Assembly (NCBI GenBank): GCA_023457035.1
Contig: JAEWNN010000045.1
Span: 1-30,030, forward strand
Source of the DNA: Verrucomicrobiota bacterium
GTDB taxonomy: Bacteria > Verrucomicrobiota > Verrucomicrobiia > Opitutales > Opitutaceae
Length of the DNA: 30,030 nt
Direction of reading: 5' to 3'
Below are positions 1-7,031 of the stretch, piece by piece. A model generated the notes under the pieces. The model did no database searches, was not told where the DNA came from, and saw only the letters and a program-made list of their open reading frames with translations. The position numbers and the translations under genes are program-made. Positions within the stretch are counted from its first letter, which is position 1; the number at the start of each line of letters is the position of its first letter.

Positions 1-1
1 C

Positions 2-163
2 CCGCAGCGTTATCCGTACGTGCGACGCCCGGTGCAACGGCACTTCGGGAAGGTGTTTCCCTACGCGTTGATTTTCGTCGAACAGGCGGACGCGGTGGCG
101 GTGCTCGCCGTGGCCCATTTCCGACGCAGGCCAGGATACTGGCGGAGCCGCCTGCGCGGGTGA
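2..163 (+). CDS. RelE/ParE-family toxin, C-terminal fragment
   Basis: Only the last 53 codons are in the window; the frame is open from base 2 to the TGA at 161-163. The translation ends with FPYALIFVEQADAVAVLAV followed by AHFRRRPGYW. This is the usual end of RelE/ParE toxins: the last beta strands, then an 'AxxHxRRxPGYW' motif. In that family the protein is a small mRNA interferase or gyrase poison neutralised by an antitoxin encoded next to it, usually upstream. Neither the N-terminus nor an antitoxin gene is visible here, so whether the module is complete cannot be judged. It converges with the SecD-like gene, whose stop codon is only 32 bases away. The family call rests on the C-terminal motif alone. 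Confidence 0.75.
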   Translation, partial: PQRYPYVRRPVQRHFGKVFPYALIFVEQADAVAVLAVAHFRRRPGYWRSRLRG

Positions 164-195
164 GCCGGAACGGAAACGCTATGAACGGCGAGTTC

Positions 196-1023
196 TCAAG
201 GCTCGACCGTTAACGTAGCCGGCAGGCCCAATGGATTGTTCAGGATATTGGCCAACTCCAGTGCTTCGCGTTGCGTGAATCGACCAGTGATCTGCGCGGC
301 ATCGCTTTCGATGCGGTCGCGAATCATTGGTGCGCTGTAGAGCTTGCCATCGAAAACGATACCCAAATGCCGGCCGATGTTGGCGCCAGTGACTTCGGCG
401 AATCGTGACTGCCCAGCCGGCGTAAGGTGCAGCATGATCATGTAGCCGCCATAGTCGTCGGGGACTGCCTCTGTGTAGGTCACAACGGTCTCCGTCATCT
501 CGGCGGTGCGCTGGACAAGGTTATAGAACTCAACATCGCGACCGTCCATTTCCGTGCAGAGCATGGACATCAACTCGTAGCCTTCAGGAATGGAGGACAC
601 AGCAGGAGGCACTGTGAGAAAGACCAGTGTCGGGTGCAGGATGCGGAACTCGAGAATCCCGATGCCAAGCATTCGGCGGCGGATTCTGGCGAGATCCTGC
701 TCTTGATGGTCGAAGAAAGTCACGCGGAGTTGGTGGTTCCCCAGATCGGATACTTCAGTCTCTCCGCCAAGCTCCTTGGCGCGCTTCGTGGTGAGCTCGA
801 TCATGAGCGCCCAGAGTTCTGCTTCGTTCTTTCTCCCGTTGATCGATGGGTCGAACGTCAGCAGGACCGACCCAGTCTTTGATCGGTGTGGTGCCGCCGA
901 CTGGGAGGTCGGCACTTCCCGGCACGAGGGGATAATCGACAGGACGATGCCGAGCGCCGCGGCGAGACACACATAACGTGGAGTCTGGCGGTTCTTCGGC
1001 ATACGGCGGAGGCGCTGGCGCAC
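196..1023 (-). CDS. Stand-alone SecD/SecDF P1-type domain protein, probably membrane-anchored
   Basis: The protein has 275 residues from a GTG at 1023, or 268 from an ATG at 1002. The GTG shares one base with the upstream TAG stop (TAGTG), which favours coupled translation; neither start has a clear Shine-Dalgarno site. A hydrophobic segment at about residues 18-34 ends in IPSC, so it may be an anchor or an imperfect lipobox. The rest resembles the first periplasmic (P1) domain of SecD: 'ILEFRILHP' near residue 127, then 'LGIVFDGKLYSAPMI', an 'ITGRFTQREALELANIL' helix and 'LPATLTVEP' at the end. SecD itself continues into five more membrane helices, and none follow here. P1 in SecD helps pull substrates across the membrane using proton flow. 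This isolated copy may bind exported proteins, but that is inference. Its sequence looks less GC-biased at third positions than neighbouring genes. Confidence 0.75.
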   Translation of the reverse strand: MRQRLRRMPKNRQTPRYVCLAAALGIVLSIIPSCREVPTSQSAAPHRSKTGSVLLTFDPSINGRKNEAELWALMIELTTKRAKELGGETEVSDLGNHQLRVTFFDHQEQDLARIRRRMLGIGILEFRILHPTLVFLTVPPAVSSIPEGYELMSMLCTEMDGRDVEFYNLVQRTAEMTETVVTYTEAVPDDYGGYMIMLHLTPAGQSRFAEVTGANIGRHLGIVFDGKLYSAPMIRDRIESDAAQITGRFTQREALELANILNNPLGLPATLTVEP

Positions 1024-1268
1024 TACTCGCGCGGGGTGTTCTTGCGGAGGATGTCGCCGAGTTCCTTGGGCTCGACCTCGCGCAGGTCCTTGCCGCGCTG
1101 CTTGAGGTCCTCGAAGGTCTTCACGACGGTCTCGGTCATGCGCTCGTGCGTCTCCTGCGAGCCACCTACGAGGGTGAACTGCTCGCCGCGGGTGATGCGC
1201 TTGTGGCCGTCCTGATGGTCGAGGCCGACGCCGAGCAGATGGGCGTTGTCGGGCTTCGGTTTCTTCAC
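1023..1268 (-). CDS. Small conserved-looking protein of unknown function (81 aa)
   Basis: I do not recognise this 81-residue protein. It begins at a GTG (1268-1266) that overlaps the scpA stop as GTGA, and its TAG stop overlaps the GTG of the SecD-like gene by one base. Both overlaps strongly support it as a real, co-translated gene. It is soluble and highly charged, with no signal peptide or membrane segment. The N-terminal half contains 'LLGVGLDHQDGHKRITRGEQ' and the C-terminal half is a predicted helix rich in Lys, Glu and Arg (ETVVKTFEDLKQRGKDLREV). Its place between scpA and a SecD-like gene gives no clear function. Confidence 0.7.
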   Translation of the reverse strand: MKKPKPDNAHLLGVGLDHQDGHKRITRGEQFTLVGGSQETHERMTETVVKTFEDLKQRGKDLREVEPKELGDILRKNTPRE

Positions 1269-2323
1269 GCGGGCTGAATATCGGTGGCCGGTGGCCGGTC
1301 GCCGGTGGGCGGTGTCGACGCCGCCTCGGTGGACGGTTGGTCGTCGCCGGTGGTCGGTGTGGGGGAGCCGCCTGTAACCGGTAACCGGTGTCCGGTGTCC
1401 GGTGTGCCGTCGACGGTGGGCTGTGGACTGGGGCCGGTGGTCGGTGGGGCGTCGTCGGTAACGGGGAGCGGCGCTGCGGTTGCGGCGGGCGTGGCGGTGG
1501 CTTCGGCGGGAGCGGGAGTGTCCGGCGCGGGGGCGGCGTCGAACTGGAGCTCGCCCTCCTTGGGGGGCTGCGGCTCGGGGTCGCGGCGCTCGATGGTGAT
1601 GTCCTCGAAGTGTTTGTCCTGCGCGATGCGGATCTTGAGCATGCGGGTGAGCTCGAGCACCGCGATGAAGGTCGAGACGAGGGTGCGCAGCGTGGTCTTG
1701 CCGGGGAGCAGCGAGGAGAAGGTGAAGCGCGGCTCGAAGGCGATGCGCTTGAGGATGACTTCCATCTGGTCGACGACGGTGACGTTGTCGTCCTTGATGT
1801 CGCCGACGACGAGTTTCTCGGCGAGGCGGCGCAGGACCTGGTTGAAGGCGTTCCAGAGCTCGATGCGGTCGGAGGGGCGCAGGGGGCGGTCGGCGGCGGC
1901 GAGGTTCTGCTGGACCTGGGCGCGCTCGAGCATGGCCTGGCGGGTGCCGATCATCTCGGCGATGCCGCCGGCGGCGTCCTTGAACTTCTTGTACTGGATG
2001 AGCTGGTGGACGAGTTCCCAGCGCGGGTCGAGCTCCTCGTCGGGGACGGCGTTGGGATCGACGGCCTGCTGGTGCTTGGGCAGGAGCAGCCGGCTTTTGA
2101 TCTCCATGAGGGTGGCGGCCATGACGAAGAACTCGCCGGCCAGCTCAAGCTTGAGCTCGCCCATGGCGTGGAGGGCGTCGAGGTACTGCGTGGTGACCTG
2201 CTCGATGGGGATGTCGTAGATATCGAGCTCGTTCTTGCGGATGAGGAACAGCAACAGGTCGAGCGGGCCTTCGAAGACCTGCAGCTTGATGCGATAATCG
2301 GTATCGGGGATGGGCGCGACCAC
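1265..2323 (-). CDS. scpA: Segregation and condensation protein A with long low-complexity tail
   Basis: ScpA is the kleisin that bridges SMC dimers and, with ScpB, compacts and separates the chromosome. The N-terminal kleisin helix region is clear at about residues 11-50 (KLQVFEGPLDLLLFLIRKNE, then DIYDIPIEQVTTQYL), followed by 'FFVMAATLMEIKSRLLLP' at 66-82. The C-terminal winged-helix part covers about 185-245 (VDQMEVILKRI, TFIAVLELTRMLKI). The family is normally about 240-280 residues; this one has 352. Residues from about 248 form a Pro/Thr/Ala-rich tail with TG(G/D) repeats, encoded by a CCGGT-type DNA repeat. The start is a GTG at 2323, with no better upstream start. No scpB lies next to it; instead the 81-residue gene overlaps its stop (GTGA). 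Confidence 0.93.
   Translation of the reverse strand: MVAPIPDTDYRIKLQVFEGPLDLLLFLIRKNELDIYDIPIEQVTTQYLDALHAMGELKLELAGEFFVMAATLMEIKSRLLLPKHQQAVDPNAVPDEELDPRWELVHQLIQYKKFKDAAGGIAEMIGTRQAMLERAQVQQNLAAADRPLRPSDRIELWNAFNQVLRRLAEKLVVGDIKDDNVTVVDQMEVILKRIAFEPRFTFSSLLPGKTTLRTLVSTFIAVLELTRMLKIRIAQDKHFEDITIERRDPEPQPPKEGELQFDAAPAPDTPAPAEATATPAATAAPLPVTDDAPPTTGPSPQPTVDGTPDTGHRLPVTGGSPTPTTGDDQPSTEAASTPPTGDRPPATDIQPA
1276..1480. repeat. CCGGT-type repeat array inside the 3' end of scpA
   Basis: The plus strand carries many irregularly spaced units of the type (G)CCGGTNG, for example from 1281 to 1313 and again around 1375-1405. One 19-base unit at 1296-1314 recurs with a single mismatch at 2371-2389, upstream of the scpA start. 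Here the repeat is translated, on the minus strand, as the Pro/Thr/Gly-rich ScpA tail. Confidence 0.7.
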
Positions 2324-2369
2324 GGCGGAATGGAGGCGGACGGGGCGCGGGCGGGCAAGGCGGGAATGG

Positions 2370-2440
2370 GCGGTCGCCGGTGAGCGGTGGACGGTTGCCT
2401 GTTGCCGGTTGCCGGTGGACCGTGGGCGGTGGACGGGAGG
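2370..2440. repeat. CCGGT-type repeat array upstream of scpA
   Basis: Intergenic copy of the repeat found in the scpA tail. It contains GCCGGT units and GGTGGACGGTTG, the latter also found near 1320. It lies 47 bases upstream of the scpA start codon and is not part of an identifiable gene. Confidence 0.65.
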
Positions 2441-2605
2441 GGCGGGCGGAAGGGGGAATGTGGAACACTGGAAAACGGGAACGGAGAACCGGAGCAGCGG
2501 AGCGCGTGGTATTTCCGGAGTCCATCAGCGTGTTCTGCCGTACGGCAGAGCGGTTCCGCTTTGCGTGGACTGGTCCGGTTTCCGCTCAAGCAACATGAAC
2601 CAGAA

Positions 2606-2757
2606 ACCACTGATTTCACGGATGTCCACGGATCGTCCGCCGAGCATCCGTGTCCATCCGTGTGATCCGTGGTCAATTGCCGTGCGGCCAAATCAGGCGT
2701 GTTGCTTCCCCGCAAGGCCGCGCCTCCGCGCGTCTGCGCTGAATTCCAGATTTTCCG
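2606..2757 (-). repeat. Dispersed intergenic element, copy A (inverted repeat of CACGGAT units)
   Basis: On the plus strand, bases 2606-2637 and 2642-2673 are inverted repeats of about 32 bases that pair at roughly 25 positions; each arm holds (T/C)CACGGAT units. The arms are followed by a 26-base stretch (2696-2721) that matches 12573-12599 in opposite orientation apart from small differences, and then by an 'AATCTGGAA'-like motif read on the minus strand. The same order of parts, in the other orientation, occurs at 12551-12701. I see no coding sequence in it. Confidence 0.75.
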
Positions 2758-2792
2758 GGGTCGGATTCCGGGAGTGTGTGAACCACTGATGG

Positions 2793-2878
2793 GCTTCGCC
2801 AATGGGCGAAGCTTCGAAAGTGTCCTGCGGCTGATCGCCGCAGGCTCGGTGGGTGTTGGCGCCCGCTGATCGCGGGCG
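2793..2878. repeat. Three consecutive perfect hairpins, two with a TGATC loop
   Basis: Hairpin 1 pairs 2793-2800 with 2805-2812 (8 bp, loop AATG). Hairpin 2 pairs 2824-2831 with 2837-2844 (8 bp, loop TGATC). Hairpin 3 pairs 2860-2866 with 2872-2878 (7 bp, loop TGATC). All stems are perfect and differ in sequence, while two loops are identical. They lack T-runs, so simple terminators are unlikely; they look like REP-type palindromes. Confidence 0.6.
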
Positions 2879-3062
2879 GAGGGGCGGAATCGGGCGGGGC
2901 AAAATCTGGAACTCAGGAAATCAGGAATGGGATTCGGGGAGGCGGGTGGCGGCGGTGGCGTGGTGACGAGCGGGGACCCGGCCTGGCGCGGCGGCGGAAC
3001 CCCTAAACCGGCGGCGGGTTTCGCCGATGTGAGACCCTGCCGCGCATGGCCGCGGCTCCACT

Positions 3063-4310
3063 ATGCCCCAGAATCCCATCCCGGTCCTGATCGTCGACGA
3101 CGACCCGATGGTTGGCGCGGTCTTGCAGGGGCTGTTCCGCAACATCGGCGAAGGGGTGCGTTGCGCGGCGAAGTGGGTGCGCACCGGGGCGGCAGCCCTG
3201 GAGGAGGCCCGCACGGGCGACTGGGCGTTGATGCTGCTCGACTACCAGTTATCGGACCTCAACGGCCTGGCCGTGCTGGACGAGCTCAACAAGCTGCCGG
3301 AGCGGCTGCGCCCCTCGGTGATCATGCTGACGGCCGGGGGCAACGAGCAGGTGGCGGTCGAGGCGATGAAACGCGGGGTGAAGGACTACCTGGTCAAGGG
3401 CGGGCTGCATCTGCCGGAACTGCGGCGGGCGATCCTGAGCGCGCTGGACCGGCGCCAACTCGAGGATCGCTTGGTCGAGTCGACGGCCGAGCTGCGCCGC
3501 AAGAACACCCAACTCGAAGCCGACCTCGCGATGGCGCGGCAGGTGCAGGCGGCGTTGCTGCCGCACCAGTATCCGGTCGCGCCTGCCGGGGTGGCGGCCG
3601 AGCACAGCCTAGTGCGATTCTGTCACCGGTGGATCCCGAGCAGCGCGGTGGCGGGCGATTTCTTCGCGGTGTTGCCGGTCGTGCCGATGTCGGCGGCGGT
3701 GCTGTTGTGCGACGTGATGGGGCACGGCGTGCGCGCGGCGCTGGTGGCGGCGCTCATCCACGGGCTGGTGCGCGAGCACCGGGCGTTGGCGGGCAACCCG
3801 GAGCGTTTCCTCAGCGAGCTCAACCGCGGCCTGCAGGCGATGCTGGAGCGCGCGGGCGATCTGGTGTTCGTGACGGCCGTCTACCTCGTGATCGACGTGT
3901 CGCGCGGGGAACTGAAGCTCGCCAACGCCGGCCATCCGCACCCGCTGTTGCTGCGTAAGTCCGGGGCCGTGGAGGAGATCCGGGTGGGCGCCGACGGCTC
4001 GGGGCCGGCGCTCGGCATGATCCCGGACGAGAGCTACGAGGCGGCGACGGTGCCGCTCAAGCCGGGCGACCGGGTCTTCGTCTACACCGACGGGCTGTAC
4101 GAGGCGGCGGACGCGAGCGGCGAGGAGTTCGGACCGGAGCGCCTGAAGGCGGCGCTTGCCGCCAGGGCGACTGTCGCCACGCCTCTGCTACTCGATGGGG
4201 TGCTCGCGGCGGTGAAGGAGTTCGGCGCCAGCGCGACGGCCACCGGTTTCGCCGACGACATCTGCGTGCTCGGAGTGGACTTCGGTCCGCGCAGCGCGTT
4301 CCCGGCCTGA
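3063..4310 (+). CDS. Response regulator with PP2C-type (RsbU/SpoIIE-like) serine phosphatase output
   Basis: The 415-residue protein joins a receiver domain to a PP2C-family phosphatase. The receiver has the acidic triad D12-D14, phosphoacceptor D60 (LMLLD), T90 and K112. A coiled-coil linker of about residues 130-165 follows. The phosphatase domain shows the metal-binding residues expected of SpoIIE-type enzymes: VAGDF (D199), LLCDVMGHG (D217), NAGHPHPLLL near 288, VYTDGLYE (D343) and GFADD (D398/D399). Such proteins dephosphorylate an anti-sigma-factor antagonist when their receiver is phosphorylated, switching on a stress or developmental regulon. No anti-sigma factor, STAS protein or paired kinase lies next to it, so its input and target are unknown. 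The ATG at 3063 lacks an obvious Shine-Dalgarno site but gives a normal receiver N-terminus. Confidence 0.92.
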   Translation: MPQNPIPVLIVDDDPMVGAVLQGLFRNIGEGVRCAAKWVRTGAAALEEARTGDWALMLLDYQLSDLNGLAVLDELNKLPERLRPSVIMLTAGGNEQVAVEAMKRGVKDYLVKGGLHLPELRRAILSALDRRQLEDRLVESTAELRRKNTQLEADLAMARQVQAALLPHQYPVAPAGVAAEHSLVRFCHRWIPSSAVAGDFFAVLPVVPMSAAVLLCDVMGHGVRAALVAALIHGLVREHRALAGNPERFLSELNRGLQAMLERAGDLVFVTAVYLVIDVSRGELKLANAGHPHPLLLRKSGAVEEIRVGADGSGPALGMIPDESYEAATVPLKPGDRVFVYTDGLYEAADASGEEFGPERLKAALAARATVATPLLLDGVLAAVKEFGASATATGFADDICVLGVDFGPRSAFPA

Positions 4311-4486
4311 TCCCAGGCGGCGCCGTTCGGAGCGACAGAAGGCAACGAAGGGAACGAAGTACGGGGGGCGTGGGCGACGCGGCTGGCAACCGGTGTGCAG
4401 CCGTGATCATGCCGTCCGCGAGTAGGTCCTGTCTCTGACTGGACGGCGGAATACGTGAGCCGGCGGTCACGGCTGGAGTTGGAGGT

Positions 4487-4505
4487 GTCCGGTCGGAGAC
4501 CGGAC
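4487..4505. other. Perfect 8-bp hairpin between convergent genes
   Basis: GTCCGGTC pairs with GACCGGAC across a 3-base loop (GGA). It lies between the ends of the phosphatase gene (4310) and the transporter gene (4593), so it could help end transcription from either side. No T-run follows on either strand. The rest of the 282-base spacer shows nothing else I can name. Confidence 0.4.
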
Positions 4506-4592
4506 CCACGGGGCGAGCATGCCGGCCGGTGGTTTCACCGACGCTGGCCGGAGGTTCGCTCGTGGATTTTGCCGCAAGTGCATGATCACGGC

Positions 4593-5978
4593 TCAGACGT
4601 GCCGGCCGATGGCGCGTTCGAGCGGGCGGCGCAGCAGCATGATGACGCCGCCGGTCGCCACCGCGATGGCCGTGAGCAGGAGGAAGAAGCGGTCCTTCGG
4701 CATGGTGTCGTAGAAGGTGCCGAGGTAGCCGGTGAGGTAGTTGCCGAAGAAACTCGAGAGGTACCAGAAGCCCATCATCGTCGAGGCCAGCCGGGCCGGG
4801 GCGACCTTGTTCACCAGCGAGAGGCCGACCGGCGAGAAGTAGAGTTCGCCGATGGTGAAGATCGCGGTGGTGCTCACCAGCCAGTGCAGGCCGCCGCGCT
4901 GGCCCTCCGGCACGACCCGGGCCGCGAGCACCATGCCGCTGTAGCCGAGGCCGAGCAGCACGGAGCCGAGCGCGATCTTGCCGATGCTGGTGGAGGGGCG
5001 GCCGCGGCGCGTGCGCCAAGCCCAGAAGGCGGTGAGCAGCGGGGCGAAGAGCACGATCATCACGGGGTTGAAAGACTGATACCAAGTGGAGGGCAGGGTG
5101 AATCCGAGGACCGTCCAGTCGGTGCGTTTGTCGGCCCAGAGCTGGAGGGTGTTGCCCTGCTGCTCGTAGACGGCCCAGAAGGTGATGTTGAGCGCGCAGA
5201 GCACCACGAGGGCGGCGAGCGCCTGCCATTCGCCGCGGGTGAGCGGCTGCTTGGTCTCGGCGGCGCGCGCGGCGGAGTTGGCCGGTTGCGCCGAGGCGCT
5301 CCTCGGCACGAGGCCGCTGCCCAGCCAGTAGATCACCAGACCGAACACCATGCCGACGCCGGCGGCGCCGAAACCCCAGTGCCAACCGACGACCTGCCCG
5401 AGCGTGCCGCAGACCAGCGGCGAGAGGAACGCGCCCACGTTCACGCCCATGTAGAAGATCGTGTAGGCGCTGTCGCGGCGCGGATCGCCGGCCGGATAGA
5501 GGTCGCCGACTTGCGTGGCGATGTTGGGTTTGAAACAGCCGTTGCCCAACACGAGGACGACGAGCGCGACGAGGAACAGCGACTCGCTGGCCATGAGGAA
5601 GTGGCCGAGCGCCATGAGCACACAGCCGAGGTAGACGGTGCGGTAGCGGCCGAGGATGCGGTCGGCGAGCAGGCCGCCGAGCAGCGGGGTGAAGTACACG
5701 AAACCCGTGTAGAGCCCGTAGATCTGCGAGCTGAGCTGCTGGACGGTGAGCGGGCCGAAGACCTTGGCAAGCAGCGCGGAGAGGCCGCCCATGCCGAGCA
5801 CGCGCTCGGCGCGCGCCGGGTCGCTCAGCAGGTAGTCCGTCATGTAGAGCACGAGCAGCGCGCGCATGCCGTAGTAGGAAAACCGCTCCCACATCTCGGT
5901 CATGAAGAGGGCGTAGAGCCCGATGGGGTGGCCGAAGAGTTCCTTGCCCTTCAGTCGGGCGGTAACGTAGGCGCGCAT
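4593..5978 (-). CDS. POT/PTR2-family proton-dependent oligopeptide transporter
   Basis: This inner-membrane major-facilitator protein imports di- and tripeptides with protons. The 461-residue length is normal for bacterial POT proteins. The first helix carries the family ExxER signature (E28-M-W-E31-R32-F, then SYYGMR). The PTR2 signature follows at about 92-112 (FVYFTPLLGGLLADRILGRY), with further conserved parts NGCFKPNIATQVGDLY (146-161) and FYMGVNVGAFLSPL (175-188). Many hydrophobic helices continue to the C-terminus. The frame stays open far upstream, but those codons belong to a decayed hydrolase gene, so the ATG at 5978 (MRAYVTARLKGKELF) is the logical start. Upstream, after an 86-base gap, lies the hydrolase pseudogene on the same strand. 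Substrate preference cannot be read from the sequence. Confidence 0.93.
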   Translation of the reverse strand: MRAYVTARLKGKELFGHPIGLYALFMTEMWERFSYYGMRALLVLYMTDYLLSDPARAERVLGMGGLSALLAKVFGPLTVQQLSSQIYGLYTGFVYFTPLLGGLLADRILGRYRTVYLGCVLMALGHFLMASESLFLVALVVLVLGNGCFKPNIATQVGDLYPAGDPRRDSAYTIFYMGVNVGAFLSPLVCGTLGQVVGWHWGFGAAGVGMVFGLVIYWLGSGLVPRSASAQPANSAARAAETKQPLTRGEWQALAALVVLCALNITFWAVYEQQGNTLQLWADKRTDWTVLGFTLPSTWYQSFNPVMIVLFAPLLTAFWAWRTRRGRPSTSIGKIALGSVLLGLGYSGMVLAARVVPEGQRGGLHWLVSTTAIFTIGELYFSPVGLSLVNKVAPARLASTMMGFWYLSSFFGNYLTGYLGTFYDTMPKDRFFLLLTAIAVATGGVIMLLRRPLERAIGRHV

Positions 5979-6064
5979 GGTGGGGCCCAAACGAAAGGTG
6001 GGTGAGCGTCGGGAATCGACGGAATTCTCGCCCCGGTGGAGTGAGATCGGCGGATCGCCGCTGC

Positions 6065-6565
6065 TCACTGGGTGGGGGGCAGACCGAGGGCTTCGGCGAT
6101 GGCCTGCTCGCAGGCTTGGCGCAGCAGTGCGGTGGCGGGGTTGGGCGGCCGTGCGGCGACGTGCACCATGAGGATGCGTCCCGCCGCCGCGGCCGACGTC
6201 GACATGACTGCCGGTTCCCATCGCGCCGCCGTGGCCGATAATGATCGATCGGTACGTGCGGTTGGCGGCCAGGCCGGTGGGATCCTCGATCAGCGCGAAC
6301 CCGAGGCCCCAACTCACGCCGGGCCAGACCTCGGGATCGCCCGTCTGGCAGCGAGTGAGCTCGGCCGCTGTTTCCGGGCGGAGAATACGCACTCCGTCGC
6401 GCGTCCCGCCACCGAGCATCATCTGGTAGAACGCCGCGAGGTCCGCTGCCGTGGAGAACCGCGCGCCTCTGGGGCGCGGGATCCGTTGCGCGTCGGGATG
6501 GTGGAGGCCAGCAGGACGGCGAGCAATGCGATGGAGCGAGGCACGGACTGGGGATGCGCGTTCAT
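6065..6565 (-). pseudogene. Serine hydrolase (beta-lactamase/S12 family) remnant with internal deletion and frameshift
   Basis: Three pieces of one secreted hydrolase lie in three frames. An ATG at 6565 starts a signal-peptide-like segment (PRSIALLAVLLASTIPT). After about base 6475 a second frame reads RFSTAADLAAFYQMMLGGG and then WGLGFALIEDP and IIGHGGAMGTGSHVD; the HGG is the third active-site motif of class C/S12 enzymes. Near 6190, at a GC-rich run, the frame shifts by one base, and the third piece continues as ILMVHVAARPPNPATALLRQ to a TGA at 6065. Family members are about 350-450 residues; barely 165 codons remain, and the SxxK nucleophile and YxN motifs are missing. The gene is therefore dead. 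It presumably once stood directly upstream of the peptide transporter. Confidence 0.8.
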
Positions 6566-7031
6566 GGGCGGAGCGCGGAGGCGTGAGGACGGAGGGCGGA
6601 CGACGGAGGACTGATGACGGATGGCAAAAGGCCGATGACGGGCGACAGAGGGCGGGCGGCGGAAGCAGCGGGCGGCCCGCAACCGGGTGTTGCCCCAGAG
6701 GAAGGTGGGTTGCATCGCGCAGCGGTGGCTGCGGCGTTCTCGGTCGATCCCTTTGCCAGCGGCCGGACCCGTGTCACCGTGGCAGTCGGACCGGGAGGCC
6801 TCGCTGCGGCGCCTCGCAAGATCACCACCTGCTGGTATTCGCCGGGGCCCACCTCGCGCGACGGAGTGGTCGAGGCTCGGTTCGCCGGCCGACCTGGAAT
6901 CATCGCTACCCCGACGGTGCAGGACATGGACCACGACCCGGCCTTGGGCGTGGATCAGCAACTGATCCGCCCGGAGCCTGGCGACGGATGCGGACTAGGG
7001 CATGAGCGTGCTCGCACGCGATTCTCCGGCT
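6566..7031. other. Spacer without a recognisable intact gene; possible gene ghost
   Basis: Bases 6575-6665 hold GATGACGGATGGC-type and GGCGGAGGG-type repeats like those near 16660. Between about 6700 and 6990 the minus strand has short stretches with coding-like third positions in two different frames (DQLLIHAQGRVVVHVLHRRG, then VGPGEYQQVVILRGAAARP), separated by a frame change. I cannot assign either to a family. The stretch may be another decayed gene or chance reading of GC-rich DNA. Confidence 0.4.

Larger units (their letters stand above)
2324..3062. other. Repeat-rich spacer between scpA and the phosphatase gene
   Basis: This 739-base spacer separates divergently transcribed genes and I see no convincing gene in it. 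It contains the CCGGT repeat (2370-2440), dispersed element copy A (2606-2757), three short perfect hairpins (2793-2878), an 'ACCACTGATGGG' motif (2782-2793) and another 'AATCTGGAACTCAGG' motif near 2902. Promoters for both flanking genes should lie here, but I could not pick out convincing -35/-10 pairs. Confidence 0.7.

Noticed and set aside
2900..3062. A riboswitch in the leader of the phosphatase gene
   Set aside because: GC-rich pairing is possible, but I could not match conserved cores of the c-di-GMP, SAM/SAH or cobalamin classes.
2927..3958. A 343-codon plus-strand frame starting upstream of the phosphatase gene
   Set aside because: It overlaps the receiver-phosphatase gene in another frame and is Gly/Arg/Ala-rich without motifs.
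4057..6312. A 751-codon minus-strand open frame across the transporter
   Set aside because: Arg/Pro/His-rich shadow in another frame; the POT signatures are in a different frame on the same strand.
4593..6422. A 609-residue fusion of hydrolase and transporter
   Set aside because: The frame is open by chance through the hydrolase remnant, whose true end lies in another frame at 6065; the transporter begins normally at 5978.
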